DNA from: Lantana camara
Lineage: Eukaryota; Streptophyta; Magnoliopsida; Lamiales; Verbenaceae
Direction of reading: 5' to 3'
Assembly: GCA_037501455.1 (NCBI GenBank)
Contig: CM074865.1
Location: 7,885,001 to 7,949,000, forward strand
Length of the DNA: 64,000 bases
The position numbers and the translations under genes are program-made. Position 1 is the stretch's first letter; the number at the start of each line of letters is the position of its first letter. Shown here piece by piece: positions 12,245 to 24,062 of this stretch. Under the pieces are notes generated by a model, which saw only the letters and a program-made list of their open reading frames with translations, was not told the origin of the DNA and made no database searches.

Positions 12245-12777
12245 AATAGATTCTCTCTTGAATTCTTTTCTTTTCTTTCCATTTTTAAAATCTTTTCTTT
12301 TATTTTAATTTATTCACATATTTTGTCTTAATCTGGATTTTCTTTCTGTCTTTTCGTTTAATTTATTTATTTATTATCTCTCAACTCCAATCTACTCTCG
12401 CATCATATTAATTATTTTCATATATTTTTTTTCATACTTTTAATTTTTTATTATTATTTTGATTGATAGAATTGTCGAGTTTTTTTATCCGCAAATAAAA
12501 AAAAGAATTCTCGCTTTTTTTATATTTTTAATTTATTTTTATCTATATTATTATATTAAGTATTCAAATCCATTTAATAATTATTTAATTAATATTAATA
12601 TAAAAAATTTGATTTTGATATATTTTAATAGTAAAAAAAATTTTTTCGTGTACATGCATTGAGTGTGTGTAGTACTACCGTACTAGTATGAATAAAGTAG
12701 GAGATGGGGAAAAAAAAAAAAAAAAAAGAAGTAGAAAATTCAATCCGCTGGTTTTGTTTGAAAAATATATATCTATG

Positions 12778-14716
12778 TGATACGACAATTAAATACCGTA
12801 CCATTAATTGTTCGACGAAGTGCCTTAAGAGGCCGTCGAACGAAGCCAACGAACCCTAGGAACTAGAAGCAAGACCATTGTCCATTGGTTATATTGAGAG
12901 TCACTTCCATGGAGGAAAATAAAGAGTTTATGAATCAAATATCAAATATATTTCGAGTATTCCAGTCCCCCCACTCCATGTATACTTTGGGGTATTTATA
13001 CTAGTTGATAGTAGGAATGTACCAAGTAGGACAAGTGTCACCATCTTAAGGTAGGTATAACCCTAATATAAAGGGTGTGGATTATTTGTGCTTTTAAAGT
13101 GCTTGATATAGGTTTGGGCCTTAGATTTGGGCTTGGGTTAAAGATTAATAATTATATAAATAATTCAAACCCATATCATTAGTCCCTCAATTATTGGTTT
13201 TTAGAGGGCATTGAAAATACACTTTAAAATCAAATAACTTAAAAGAATATACAAATATTTCGTCTATTTGGGTTAAACGAAGCCAAGATGCATACGACAC
13301 TGGTAACGACCAAGGGTCTTATTTTTGAACATTTCGGTTATATGAACCGATGAAGGGTCTTTTAGATGAACCCACGACCCTAGTAGACGATGCACGGTCT
13401 TTTAGGTTAGAAGAAATCAAGATGGCTACGACCCTAGCTTAGAACCGAGGGTCTTATCTTTGAATATTTCGATTGTATGAATCGAAGAAGCATATGACCC
13501 TAGTAAAGACGTAGGGCTATTTAGATGCTTTTAGATTAGACGAACCAAAGATGGATACGACCCTGGTTTAGAACTGAAGGTCTTATCTTTGAATATTTCG
13601 GTTATACGAACCGAAGAAGCATACGACCCTGGTAACGACGAAGGATCTTTTAGCTAAACATTTTGGGTTAGATGAACCCAAGATGGATACGATCCTGGTT
13701 TAGAACCAAGAGTCTTATTTTCGAATATTTCGGTTATGCGAACCGAAGATTCTACGTCCCTGATGACGAAGCAGGGTCTTTTAGATGAACCTTTTAGGTT
13801 GTGCAAACCCAGGAAGCCTATGACCCTAGTTTAGAACCGAGGGTCTTATCTTCGAATATTTCGATTATCCGAACCGAAGAGGCATACGACCCTAGTGACG
13901 AAGTAGGGTCTTTTAAATGAACCTTTTGAGGTATGCAAACCCAAGAAGGCTGACCCTGGTTTAGAACTGAGAATCTTATCTCTGAATATTTCGGTTATAT
14001 GAACCGAAGATGCTATGACCCTGGTGACGAAGTAGGGTCTTTTAGATGATCCTTTTGGGTTAGACAAACCCAAGAAGCCTATGACCCTGGTTTAGAACCG
14101 TGGGTCTTATCTTTGAATATTTCAGTTATGTGAACCGAAAATGCTACGACCCTGGTGACGAAGCAGGGTCTTTTATATGAACCTTCTGGGTTAGACAAAC
14201 CCAAGAAGTCTATGACCCTAGTTTAGAACCGAGGGTCTTATCTTCGCTGTCTTTAGTCGTGTGTCTCATACCTAGGATCATTGGATCGGGAACAAGTACT
14301 GTTCCCACAGACGGCGTCAAATGATACGACAATTAAATTCCGTACCATTAATTGTTCGACGAAGTGCCTTAAGAGGCCGTCGAACAAAGCTAACAAACCC
14401 TAGGAACTAGAAGCACAGACCATCGTCCATTGGTTATATTGAGAGCACTTCCATGGAGGAAAATAAAGAGTTTATGAATCAAATATCAAATATATTTCGA
14501 GTATTCCAGTCCCCCCACTCCATGTATACTTTGGGGTATTTATACTAGTTGACACTATGAATGTACCAAATAGGACAAGTGTCACCATCTTAAGGTAGGT
14601 ATAACCCAAATATAAAGGGTGTGGATTATTTGGAGTTTTATAGTGCTTGATATAGGTTTGGGCTTTGGGCTTGGGTTAAAGATTAATAATTATATAAATA
14701 ATTCAAACCCATCTCA
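12778..14716 (-). mobile_element. Non-autonomous LTR retrotransposon built on a 131-bp tandem array
   Basis: LTRs lie at 12778-13178 and 14322-14716 (about 400 bp, TGATACGACA...CA) and are flanked by the exact duplication CTATG (12773-12777 and 14717-14721). The primer-binding site is on the minus strand next to the right-hand LTR (TTTGACGCCGTCTGTGGGAA, 14321-14302), so the element points left. A purine tract (TGAGGGACTAA on the minus strand, about 13189-13179) abuts the left LTR. The interior of about 1.14 kb is almost entirely a degenerate tandem repeat and encodes no retrotransposon protein. It shares its primer site, but not its LTR sequence, with the 257-8490 element. Confidence 0.92.
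13290..14250. repeat. Tandem array, about seven to eight units of ~131 bp
   Basis: The phrase GAACCGAGGGTCTTATC and its variants recurs at 13442, 13571, 13703, 13834, 13964, 14095 and 14226 (spacings 129-132), with a more diverged unit before them. Each unit also has a motif like CGACCCTGGTGACGAAG...GGGTCTTTTA. Confidence 0.92.
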
Positions 14717-14721
14717 CTATG

Positions 14722-15044
14722 TAAATGGCGAGATATTTAATTTAGATCAACCATAATGTTAGATCCCGCGGTCAATATTAATTGAGCAAAAATCTGGTGA
14801 TGTGCGTTCAAGCTGTATCTGCTCGATCACCCAAAGAGATTGAAGTTTAGAGGTTTGGTTCGAGCTGATAGTTTGATTGAATGAGCGTCTGAGCCTCAAC
14901 GGCCCAGAAAGGACACAAGACCCAATTGGCCCAAACTAGATCATGTAGATAATTTGCTGTTAAAAAGATAAGTCATAAGTGGGCCTTGGGTGATTGGTCC
15001 AAGTCCATCTTCCAATTCAAATTTTGGACCGAATTAATGAGTTA
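14722..15044. other. Intergenic, nothing recognised
   Basis: AT-rich single-copy-looking sequence between the 12778-14716 element and a putative Helitron. No open frame, repeat or RNA gene seen. Confidence 0.6.
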
Positions 15045-16399
15045 TCTATATATATATAATTCAGAACCCTCGAGGTTATCCACGTGTACAATGACGTGGA
15101 TAGTCTCAATAAATTTTATTATACTAAGTAAATAAATAATAATTTTAAAATATTTAATGTTTATCTAAAACTTTTGTTTATTAGTTTTATCTAAAATTTA
15201 AAACTCCTTAAATTAGAATTATATCGTTGAAATTTTAAATTTTGTTATCTTATAAATCTCAAAATCAAAATCAGTTAGACAGAAATATCATAGAATTTGA
15301 ATTATATTATATTAAGTAAATAAATAATAATTTTAAAATATTTAATGTTTATCTAAAATTTATGTTTATTGAGTTTATCTAAAATTTAAAACTCCTTAAA
15401 TTAGAATTATATTGTTGAAATATCAAATTTTGTTATCATATAAATCTCAAAATCAAAGAAATCTCATAGAATTTTATTGTAATAGGTAAATAAATAATAC
15501 TTTTAAATATTTAATTATCTAAACTTTAAGATTCTGAAATTCAAATTATCGTAAAAAATCTCAAAATCTGTTAGTAATATCAAATTTTAAATTTAAATTA
15601 GTAGTTTGATAAAATATTCAAATTCAAAAATATTTTGATATCTAGAATCCATATGCATTTGGTAATTCCAAAAAAAAAAAATAGTTATAAACTTTGTTAG
15701 TAATCACACCTTAAATACGTTTTCCAAAAGTTCTACATTCATTTTCTAAACATCTCAAATTAAAAGTTCTACATCCATTCCTAAACATCTCAAATTATTC
15801 TTCGTCCTGCATTCCATTTGTTTATGGGTAAGTTATCCATTCTATATTTTTATTCATCAAAATTTCCCTTTCTCTATGTGTTTGTTTGTATTTCAAGAGT
15901 ATTTTCGTTATACTTCAAGTATTTCAGTTATTATATTTTTGCATCATATTTATTATGTTTTTCTTATTTGATTTTTGACAACACTTTTGATATATTTTTA
16001 ATGTCTTTTTTATATTTTATTTTTGGTTTACATTATATTTATATAAATATACCACTATTTTTATATATTACCCTTCATTACGTCATTCTAATTTTATACA
16101 TATTTTTGAGTTTGCAGATCATATATAAATTTTTCGGGATTTTTTAATAACTATAAAATTTGTTTAAGCAATCACGTTAGAAAGTTTTAATTTCTTTATT
16201 TATATGATTTTTCACCTTTATAATTCAATATCTTTTAAAATGATTAACATATGAATTTGTAGTATATGTGTTTTTGAGTTTTTTATTTGATTTTTACGAA
16301 TGAATACATAAACACAACATTTAAATGTGTTTTTAAAGATAATCTTACATGTAATTTTAATTAATTGTATCTCGTGCCTTGGCACGGGTTTGTAACTAG
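15045..16399 (+). mobile_element. Probable non-autonomous Helitron (plus strand)
   Basis: The right end has the stem-loop CGTGCC-TT-GGCACG (16373-16386), then GGTTTGTAA and CTAG at 16396-16399 followed by T, which is the canonical Helitron 3' end. The left end begins TC (TCTATATATATA) at 15045 and is preceded by A, fitting insertion between A and T. No Rep/helicase is present. The left half is a three-unit direct repeat. The 3' end is convincing; the 5' end rests only on the A|TC rule. Confidence 0.6.
15114..15540. repeat. Three-unit AT-rich direct repeat, 170-188 bp period
   Basis: AAGTAAATAAATAATA and the following ATTTAATGTTTATCTAAAA-type sequence recurs from about 15123, 15311 and 15481. 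It lies inside the putative Helitron at 15045-16399. Confidence 0.85.
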
Positions 16400-17150
16400 T
16401 ATAACTTATATTTTTGTGTTCTATGTGCTTTCCCCAAAGGATTTTTTTAATAAGTAGGTTTCGAAACTCTGACTTCTTATAGAATCTAGTAAAGTTTGCC
16501 TCTTGTGGTCTAACCAATCACTACTAATCTGCTTCACGAATAGTAAATATCTTTTTGAAGAGGATTTTATTTGGGATCCACATCAACAGAAAAAATTACA
16601 CACAAATCGAACACTCTAGTCCTACGACAAAAGTCAAAAATCTAATTTCGTAATTTTGGATGCGGGCAAAGTAATGTACTATAAGAAAAAAGTGTTACAT
16701 ATTTGTTGTGTGATTACTACAATATCTAAGAAAAATGATTAATAAAAAACATTTGTAATACATTTATTCATAGATTGATTGGGTTCAACAAAGATAAATT
16801 TGAATTAAAAATATGATAAGTAAAGTTTCGACAAAATTGAATTCGGACTAGAATTTCTCACTCTAACCAATGTCCATCCAAACTACCAAAGTATCTGATG
16901 CCTCCCGCTTTAAACAAAAAAATTGTATATAAATAAATGTAGACAATTTGCATTTAACACACATGTATTAGAAGAATAGAATCACAGATAATACGAATCA
17001 GAATAGAAGCCAGATCTAAAGCGATTTGCGGGAGACAATTATTGAAAATTCGTCCATTACTATTGCTCTTTATACTGCAAACACATGGGAATTAAGAACT
17101 AGCTGGGGAATCCGATCACGAAATTAAGAATCTTTAATGGAACAGAGAGG
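16400..17150. other. Intergenic 3' flank of GLOX copy 3
   Basis: AT-rich sequence with no supportable coding region. Open frames here are short and have no recognisable product. Confidence 0.6.
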
Positions 17151-17330
17151 GTTTATGATGCACGGATACGGATACGGTGATACGAAAACGACACGATATG
17201 AATATAACGATATAGATTTTTTTTTCTTGAATTTCGCATGTGAGACATTGTATCCAAAACGACATTAGTATTCGACATGATAAGATACTGCAAAATAATA
17301 TTTTTAGAAATGTATGTGAATAGGAGATTG
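17150..17330 (+). repeat. Dispersed repeat family, copy near GLOX copy 3
   Basis: A block starting TGATGCACGGATACGGATAC and including AAAACGACA and CAAAATAATATTTTTAGAAA resembles blocks at about 20290-20480, 27389-27570, 33435-33530 plus 33775-33835, and (reverse strand) about 37980-38080. No termini could be fixed, so the element class is unknown. Confidence 0.65.
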
Positions 17331-17482
17331 TGTGTTGTTCTTACAAAATCACAGGACGTCACATTAATGTTGTATTTCGACATTAAAATTATAAGCTTCG
17401 TTTGAATACAATTGTTCATAGTAACAAACACATTGGTACATGCTATAAAGTGAAATTCCAAATAATCTAACAATCTTGGCAC

Positions 17483-19174
17483 CTACTTCATATGAACCCA
17501 AATACCATGGCTAGGCACTTCACGGTAAACCACAAACAAAAGATAGTATCCGGGTGGTGCCAGAATAGACGAACCCGGAGTCGTGACCTGGACTTGATAG
17601 TTCGATCTTCCGAGAGATGTCACGTTTGCGCCACTACGATTTTCGCTGGTAAGAAACAGTAATCTTTGATTCATCGAAAACGAATGAGTAGTGAAAGGGG
17701 GTGCGATCATAGTCACGGTGATGAAGTTTCTGTTTATTCTTCCTTGAACAGTAAAATTTATTACGAGCGGTTGTCCGTATCTAATTTGGGACTGTGAAAG
17801 CGGTGACACAATGCTAGGGCGGACACGCGCCAGTCTTGCGTGCAAATAGTCCGGCGAAAACGCTTCCATTGATATTTCAGTAGGATAACGCACGCCCGTG
17901 AAATTATAATACGCATGTGCATTGCTGCCAGCAATGAGAACACGACCATCACGAAGCAAGATGGCAGACGAGTGGTACATTCTCGGAATGGTACCCGATT
18001 TTTGGTCCTCAAATCTTGTCGCGGCCGGATTATTTGGCCTATAGATAACGGGCGTTAAAACGGGGTTCTCACCCAAATCCCAACCGGACGTACCCGCAGA
18101 TGCCCCGTTTACAAGAAGGACATTCCCATTAGGCAACAACACCATATCACCCATGACTCTAGCTGAAGGCATCGTCTCCACGACCCATTGTGGATTCGGG
18201 TCATTTATTCGGATCCTCCCACACGTATTCAAAGCCCCAACAAATCTCCCATTTTCCGCACTAGTATAAGATCCCTTTGGTGCACCACCACACACCAAAA
18301 CTTCAGCTACAACATCAACACCACGTTCTAAGTTCCTCAATGGAAGCAAAACTGCAGAACCTGAACTCGGATAACTCCTCGGATCCCCACCCGGAATCGT
18401 CGGGTAATTCCTCACCACCACCCCTCTAACATAATCGAACAAAATAGCCCGATTATTGGCAAAAATGAACAGATTCCCATCCACGTTCAAGAACACAAAA
18501 GGGTACAAATTATTCTCAACCCTAGGATCATTAGTTTCAGACAGAAATGGCAAATCGTAGGAGTTATCAGCTCCAACTGTTTTGGGGAAGAACTCATAAT
18601 TGAACTGCCCACGGCCGCCGACGATTATCTGCCGGCCGTCCGGCAAGATATGGTTGGTGGCGTACCACCTCCCCTGCACCAGGGCCGTATCAAATTCCTG
18701 CCAATCGCAGGAACCATCTCTGCAAGGTCGGAAGAGTCGGGCGTTACGAATGCCGTCGTTAAAGCCGCCGGTCTGCAGCAGACTCCCATCGGGCATGGCG
18801 GCGCCGGAGGAGCACCAGACGTTGGAGAAGACGTCGAGGGGGCGGACGGAGTTTGCAGCGACGTCGTACTCGACGGAATGCGCGGTGCAGTCGTGTTTGA
18901 GGGTCAGGTCTCTGGGATTGTCGCGGCACTTGTTGTTTGGGAGGGAAATGTTGGAGGCGCCGAAATCAGTGCGGTCGAAGATGACGACTCGGTCGGTGTG
19001 GAGGAGCTGCATGTGCATGGCGGAGACGCCCGCGTTGGGGAGGAGGAGTGTCCACGCGCCACCGCCTGGGGCGGCCCTTGTGAGAATGTTGTGACAGTGT
19101 GGTATAAGGAGGAGGTGTATGAGGAGGAGATGGGAAAGTGAAGAGAGGATATTGAGAGGTGTAATGGCGGCCAT
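17483..19174 (-). CDS. GLOX: Aldehyde oxidase GLOX-like (glyoxal/galactose oxidase family), intact copy 3
   Basis: A single-exon 563-residue protein. Residues 1-34 form a hydrophobic secretion signal, so the product should be apoplastic. A glyoxal-oxidase N-terminal beta-propeller domain (about 40-290 and on to 440) is followed by a DUF1929 C-terminal domain (about 450-562). The copper-radical active site can be read by family pattern: Cys121 (NVWCSSG) and Tyr193 (FNYEF) for the cross-linked Cys-Tyr cofactor, Tyr400-His401 (RMYHS), and His497 (TTHSFS). Family members oxidise aldehydes or primary alcohols with O2, giving H2O2; some plant members act in pollen or cell-wall processes. The substrate of this one is not known. 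The start is the first Met, with a TATA box 77-86 bp upstream. It is the only undamaged member of the four-copy array. Confidence 0.93.
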   Translation of the reverse strand: MAAITPLNILSSLSHLLLIHLLLIPHCHNILTRAAPGGGAWTLLLPNAGVSAMHMQLLHTDRVVIFDRTDFGASNISLPNNKCRDNPRDLTLKHDCTAHSVEYDVAANSVRPLDVFSNVWCSSGAAMPDGSLLQTGGFNDGIRNARLFRPCRDGSCDWQEFDTALVQGRWYATNHILPDGRQIIVGGRGQFNYEFFPKTVGADNSYDLPFLSETNDPRVENNLYPFVFLNVDGNLFIFANNRAILFDYVRGVVVRNYPTIPGGDPRSYPSSGSAVLLPLRNLERGVDVVAEVLVCGGAPKGSYTSAENGRFVGALNTCGRIRINDPNPQWVVETMPSARVMGDMVLLPNGNVLLVNGASAGTSGWDLGENPVLTPVIYRPNNPAATRFEDQKSGTIPRMYHSSAILLRDGRVLIAGSNAHAYYNFTGVRYPTEISMEAFSPDYLHARLARVRPSIVSPLSQSQIRYGQPLVINFTVQGRINRNFITVTMIAPPFTTHSFSMNQRLLFLTSENRSGANVTSLGRSNYQVQVTTPGSSILAPPGYYLLFVVYREVPSHGIWVHMK

Positions 19175-19250
19175 GGCTAGCTTTTTGCTTTAATTTCTTA
19201 AGAATTTGAATATGTGTTTGAGTGGTGATTTGATAGTTAAGCTAATGGAG

Positions 19251-19260
19251 TTTATATAGT
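19251..19260 (-). promoter_or_regulatory. TATA box of GLOX copy 3
   Basis: ACTATATAAA on the minus strand, 77-86 bp upstream of the start codon. The same motif lies at the same relative place in copy 4 (26367-26376). GGTGGCCAAGG and a sequence like ATGTCAC further upstream are also shared. Confidence 0.7.
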
Positions 19261-19841
19261 TTGGTCATTTAATTTGGAGAAATAATTAAGAGAATTTATT
19301 TAGTTTAATTTAATCTCGTTTGGGTGGCCAAGGGGAAGGAATGTCACGAGAAAAAGGAAAAAGGACATAGTTTGTTATTTTATAATATTTCTATTGTTTT
19401 GTACTAGTCAAATACAGTTCGATCGAATCCAACAAATTAAAAAGATAAGTGTGCTCCACTTAATTTCTATTTGATTTTTCAATCTTCCTAAATTTCTCAC
19501 AGATCACACGACTGGTGTAAAACTCTCACACTCTCATTATACCGATTTTGTCGAGTTAGACTCAAACTAAAATTACTCTTACTTCATATGCATACCGTGC
19601 GTTCATGTGGATATATTTTTCAGGTGAAAATGATATTTGACAAGTTTAGAAGCAAATCTGCAATTGTCACGCTTAATATCCGACCCGTAATTTCTCTATT
19701 TATAGGTACGACAGTTACTTACTACTGAACTATTTACTTATTTTTAAATATTATTGAAGTTAAAAACGTGAATCACTAATTGGTTTAGGATAAACTATAG
19801 TTACACTTAATTCATGACATATATTTACTTTGTGATAATGA

Positions 19842-20145
19842 TTTTTTGCTATCCGAACTTTGCGTCTTTTTGCAATTTATCATCTCGGTCAACTAAACCG
19901 ACATCCAATATTTGCATTTGTAACATACAACCATCTAAATATTTTTTTTAATGGTTTTGGCTAAAAAACATGACACGTGGCATGTTTATAAAACATACAC
20001 ATCAGTTGTATTTTCACCCAAACCACAAAAAAAAAAAGTTTAGATGGCGGTATGTTACAAATGCAAAGATTGGATGGCGGTTTGCAATAAAAGTTGACCG
20101 AGATGGTAAACTGCAAAAATGGACAAAGAATGGATGGCAAAAAAA
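19842..20145. mobile_element. MITE with ~105-bp terminal inverted repeats
   Basis: The left arm (TTTTTTGCTATCC..., including CATCTCGGTCAACT and TTTGCATTTGTAACATAC) is repeated in reverse complement at the right end (...GTTGACCGAGATGG...GGATGGCAAAAAAA). The spacer is about 100 bp and non-coding. I could not read a clear target duplication, so the superfamily is undecided. Confidence 0.8.
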
Positions 20146-20289
20146 TATTTTTCTCATTTACTTTTATTAATACTTTAACCACTTACATAATCATTGTATT
20201 GTAGATACCATGCAATTAGTTATTTTAATCGTTTCAATTCTATGTTAAACTTTTGAAATTGTATTGTGGTATCTACTTGGAGGTTCGAG

Positions 20290-20480
20290 TAGATGATATC
20301 TATGATGCATGGATATGGATATGGATATGGATATGGTGATATAAACATGATACGATATGGATACGACGGTACAGACTTTTTGCTTAAATTTTCTATGTGA
20401 GGAGTGTCAGATACGGTATCCGATACAAAACGACACGATAGAGCAAAATAATATTTTTAAAAGTTTTCGTACATATATGG
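20290..20480 (+). repeat. Dispersed repeat family, second copy
   Basis: It contains GATATGGATATGGATATGG, then ACAAAACGACACGATAG and CAAAATAATATTTTTAAAAG, matching the blocks at 17150-17330 and 27389-27570. Confidence 0.6.
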
Positions 20481-22500
20481 ATGATATATATCCAAACCAC
20501 AGACAACTAATATAGCCAACTGGAAAATTTTAGCTCTGATATTGTGTGGTTGAACCCAAACTAATAATATCAACAACCGTATTACATTTTCTATTCGATT
20601 AGACATAATCGAACAAAATTAGGTTCGAATTAAAATTACTAATAATTGATTTGTCCTTTGATCAGGAGTTAATAATTAATGCTCTAATTAAAGAGAACAA
20701 ATAACAAAGTTTAAGAACTCGTGCAAGAAATAATTTTGCCCACAAAAGAATCGTGATTTCTCAGACAATATCAGGATATAATCTAATAATGAACTTCATT
20801 AATTATAATTAGTTCCTTGAGACATTTGACTTTGCCTTTTCGAATGTATCTTATAATTAATCGTGTATTTCTACATATAATATTTATTGTCTATTGTATG
20901 AGACGTGGGTGTAAACTTTGAGCATGACAGATCAGCCATGCATGCAACAAAATTATACTCTTTACGTACCTAATGGATTTTATGTATCTGATAATAATTA
21001 ATCTATAACAAACATTAATGTTTCCATTATCCAATAATAATCCGTTTAGTGTCGGAAGTTAGTTATAATTTACATGAATTGGAATTAAATTAATTTTTTT
21101 GTGTTATATGATGTTTGACATACTGCTAATTATGGATGATTGATTGAATTTTCGAAGTTGTTGTGATGGGAAGTATTTCTTAATGATTAATTTCATCCCC
21201 TTGGTACGCCTAATATTAATTTTTAAGGTGCCACTGATATCTGTTTTCCAGGCTCGTAGAAGATATGATATATACCTAAATCGAATATTACTCCAATAAA
21301 AAATTACATTTTCATTCTTTTGTGATTTTTTAACGTCGAATACCTTAGTTAAGTTTACTGTTAAGATTTGTATATATATATATATATAAATTAAATAATC
21401 TAACCCTAAGAGCTTGTTTCTGAAGGAAGCAATATTTTACTTTTTTGATCAAATTGTTGTAAGAAAAAATTAATTTGACTGTCATCTTTCGGTGCTGGCC
21501 AATTACAATCTGGAAAGATGAAAGGTGACAAAAAAAGAACTTTATGATCTTTAGGGCTAGCTAGTCATGCAGATTTCAGATGCTGGATTAAGAATTAAAT
21601 AAGAATTATATAACTTTGCATTTTTTTATTTTTGGAAAAGTTAATATGCCCACACGGCTTAACAACTTTCTTTGAAAACAAGATATAAGATATGTGTAAA
21701 ATAAATACTAAATAGCATGAAAGTAAATTAAGAGATCCTTTAATTTAACTAACAAGTATGTCAAAAAGCCAGCTCACAAAAGTCAACTACATCTGATCAA
21801 TTAATTAAAATTATCTTCTGAGGTTTACATATATTTAAGTTCCCACACTTGTCTCCCTACATTCCTTGGGTCAAGTAATTAAGAGATTCTTAGGATAATG
21901 ATTCTGATACAAATTTTCTAGCTACTTTAATGGTGTATTAAAAAAAAAATCTCCAACTTGCTATACATTCCAATCCATTTCTTTATTAGATCTCACAATT
22001 AGGAAAAAAAAAATCCAATTATAGCCACCAAATTAAAGAATTAATTAGTCGTTAAATTTTAAATTTTAATTATCTGACTATACATTTCCCCCATTAGGTC
22101 CAAATTGAACCATTAGCAGACGACCTCTTAGTTTGTCTGCCTTCTTACGAGTTTGAATTAATGATTATTGATTAATTAGTTATGCAATTAAAAATGGTAT
22201 TATTTGCATCCGAATGTTGTCTCATTCCGCAGATATTCATATTACCCTAAACAAATTCAATTATTCAGCTTATAACTATTATGCATGTTAACGTAAATGA
22301 AATAGAGAAGGTGTGTCGTTTCTATAAAATCATAGGTGGCCATGCACCTTTTTGTATCTGGCCAGTAATTATTAACTCCAAATTCACCAAAAAAAAAATG
22401 TTAATTATTAACTCCAATGGAATACAATTGTTGGTTATAACAACAAGTACATGTACCAAAAAAGAAAAAGAAAGAAAGAAAATACATTGATATATACGAT
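20480..22500. other. Intergenic segment shared with the upstream flank of GLOX copy 4
   Basis: Several blocks match the 26400-30110 region in the same order: AATGCTCTAATTAAAG (20675 and 26949), TTTGAGCATGACAGATCAG (20918 and 27914), GAGCTTGTTT-TGAAGGAAGC (about 21411 and 29000), and CAACTCACAAAAGTCAACTA (about 21771 and 29971). This marks an old segmental duplication. No gene seen. Confidence 0.75.
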
Positions 22501-23630
22501 AAATAAATCCAACATCGATAAATCAACAACCTCACCAACTTACCTCATACGGACCCAAACACCAACACTAGGAACTTCACGATAAACCACAAACAAAAGA
22601 TAGTATCCGGGTGGGGCAAGAATACCCGAACGGGGCGTCGTGACCCGGATTTGATAGTTCGATCTTCCCAGCTGAGATGTCACGTTTGCGCCACTATGAT
22701 TTCCGTCAGTAAGTACCAATAATCTTTGATTCATCGAAAACGAATGAGTAGTGAACGGAGGTGCAACCATTGTCACTGTGATTAAATTTCTGTTTATCCT
22801 TCCTTGGGCACTAAAATTAATAACAAGTGGTTGCCCGTGTTGGGAAATACGAGCAATCAGGAGAGGATCTTGTTACTTTATATAATTGATTTATTGAATC
22901 CCTGACTTGTAGGGATTAGTGGCTTAATTTAGGATAGTGGTTAGGGTTGTATTTTGCTATTTAAACTTGTATTCTCAGTGCTTTAGAACACAACACAAGA
23001 AATAAAGATGTAGTCCTTAATTTCTAACATGGTATCAGAGCGGGTGACGATCTGTGGATCTGAACCTTGCTCATCACTTTCCCATACCTTTCCCGGCCAT
23101 GGCCGAACACAGTAGCAATCAGTCCAGCACCGGCAAGGAATCCGAACAGCCCATCGTTTCCTTAGACACTAAATTAGCCACCATTACCAAAAATCAACAA
23201 ACACCAACCAACAAGAGCCCTCAATACAGATTGCAGACTTGCTGAACACAATACTCAAATCAAATCAACCATGCCTGACTCAAATGAAATCAGGTTGAAC
23301 ACAGTCAGAATACCGACAGTGGGACCTTGGCAAGTCAGATTGTCCCATTCCTACGAAAACAAAATCACGCCAGCAGCCTTGGACGTGAAAACTCTCCCAA
23401 ACCGCGCTCAGATCGGCGACCACCGAAGCCGGGGTCATCATCGCGCAACGGAGAAACATAGTGGCGTGCCGGTGACGGTAGCACTAGGAGTGCCGCCATA
23501 GCCACCGTCACAGAGGCAGAGAGAACCGGCGGCGAGATCAGTGCCGCCGGTCACCATGTGAACAGAAAACGACTCACCCACATTGATTGGGACAGCTTCC
23601 GCCTAGCACATCATCAACCGTAGGCCATCG

Positions 23631-24062
23631 ATGGCTGAGCAGCGGCCAACCAGATCTGGGATTACAACGGAAGCAACTGTAAGATCTGAAAAATCAGATC
23701 TGAAGAAGGAACATAGGGGGCCAGTGAGCTCTCCGCCACTAGATGAAGAAAATTGTTCACAACAATTTCCTTCTGAGGCCTCAACTCAGCCTTTCTGGTG
23801 TCCCAAAGAATTTCAAAAGGACATCCAGTACCCACAGATACATGTTTTCTCTTTGAATGGGGAAGTGGAATCCTCTCTCACGAAGTCCCAAAATAATTCA
23901 TCTCAGGATGAAATTCACAATTTCATAAGTGGAGTTAATTTTGGAGTTAGTGGGAGACAAGTCATTAACACTAATGATGATGGCTTATTCACGTGTAATA
24001 CCATCATACATATTGATAATGGAGGAAATTCCATCACAGTTGCTCTTTGGATGGTAATGTGA
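23631..24062 (+). other. Open frame of unknown function inside the young LTR element
   Basis: 143 codons with no domain I recognise, rich in Ser, Asn and Gln. It might be a relic gag or a captured host fragment. A separate short frame (from Met at 23099) sits where a gag start would be expected. Nothing supports either as a functional protein. Confidence 0.3.

Noticed and set aside
15818..16147. Hydrophobic 109-codon frame in AT-rich DNA
   Set aside because: It lies inside the putative Helitron, consists mostly of Phe, Ile, Tyr and Leu codons from T-rich sequence, and has no domain.
17153..17482. Minus-strand frame of 109 codons directly downstream of GLOX copy 3
   Set aside because: It overlaps a dispersed repeat, has no homologue that I recognise and begins at the GLOX stop.
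18600..19141. Long open frames opposite the GLOX copies (also 25307-26213 and 9671-10500)
   Set aside because: They mirror the GC-rich coding sequence on the other strand and contain no recognisable domain.
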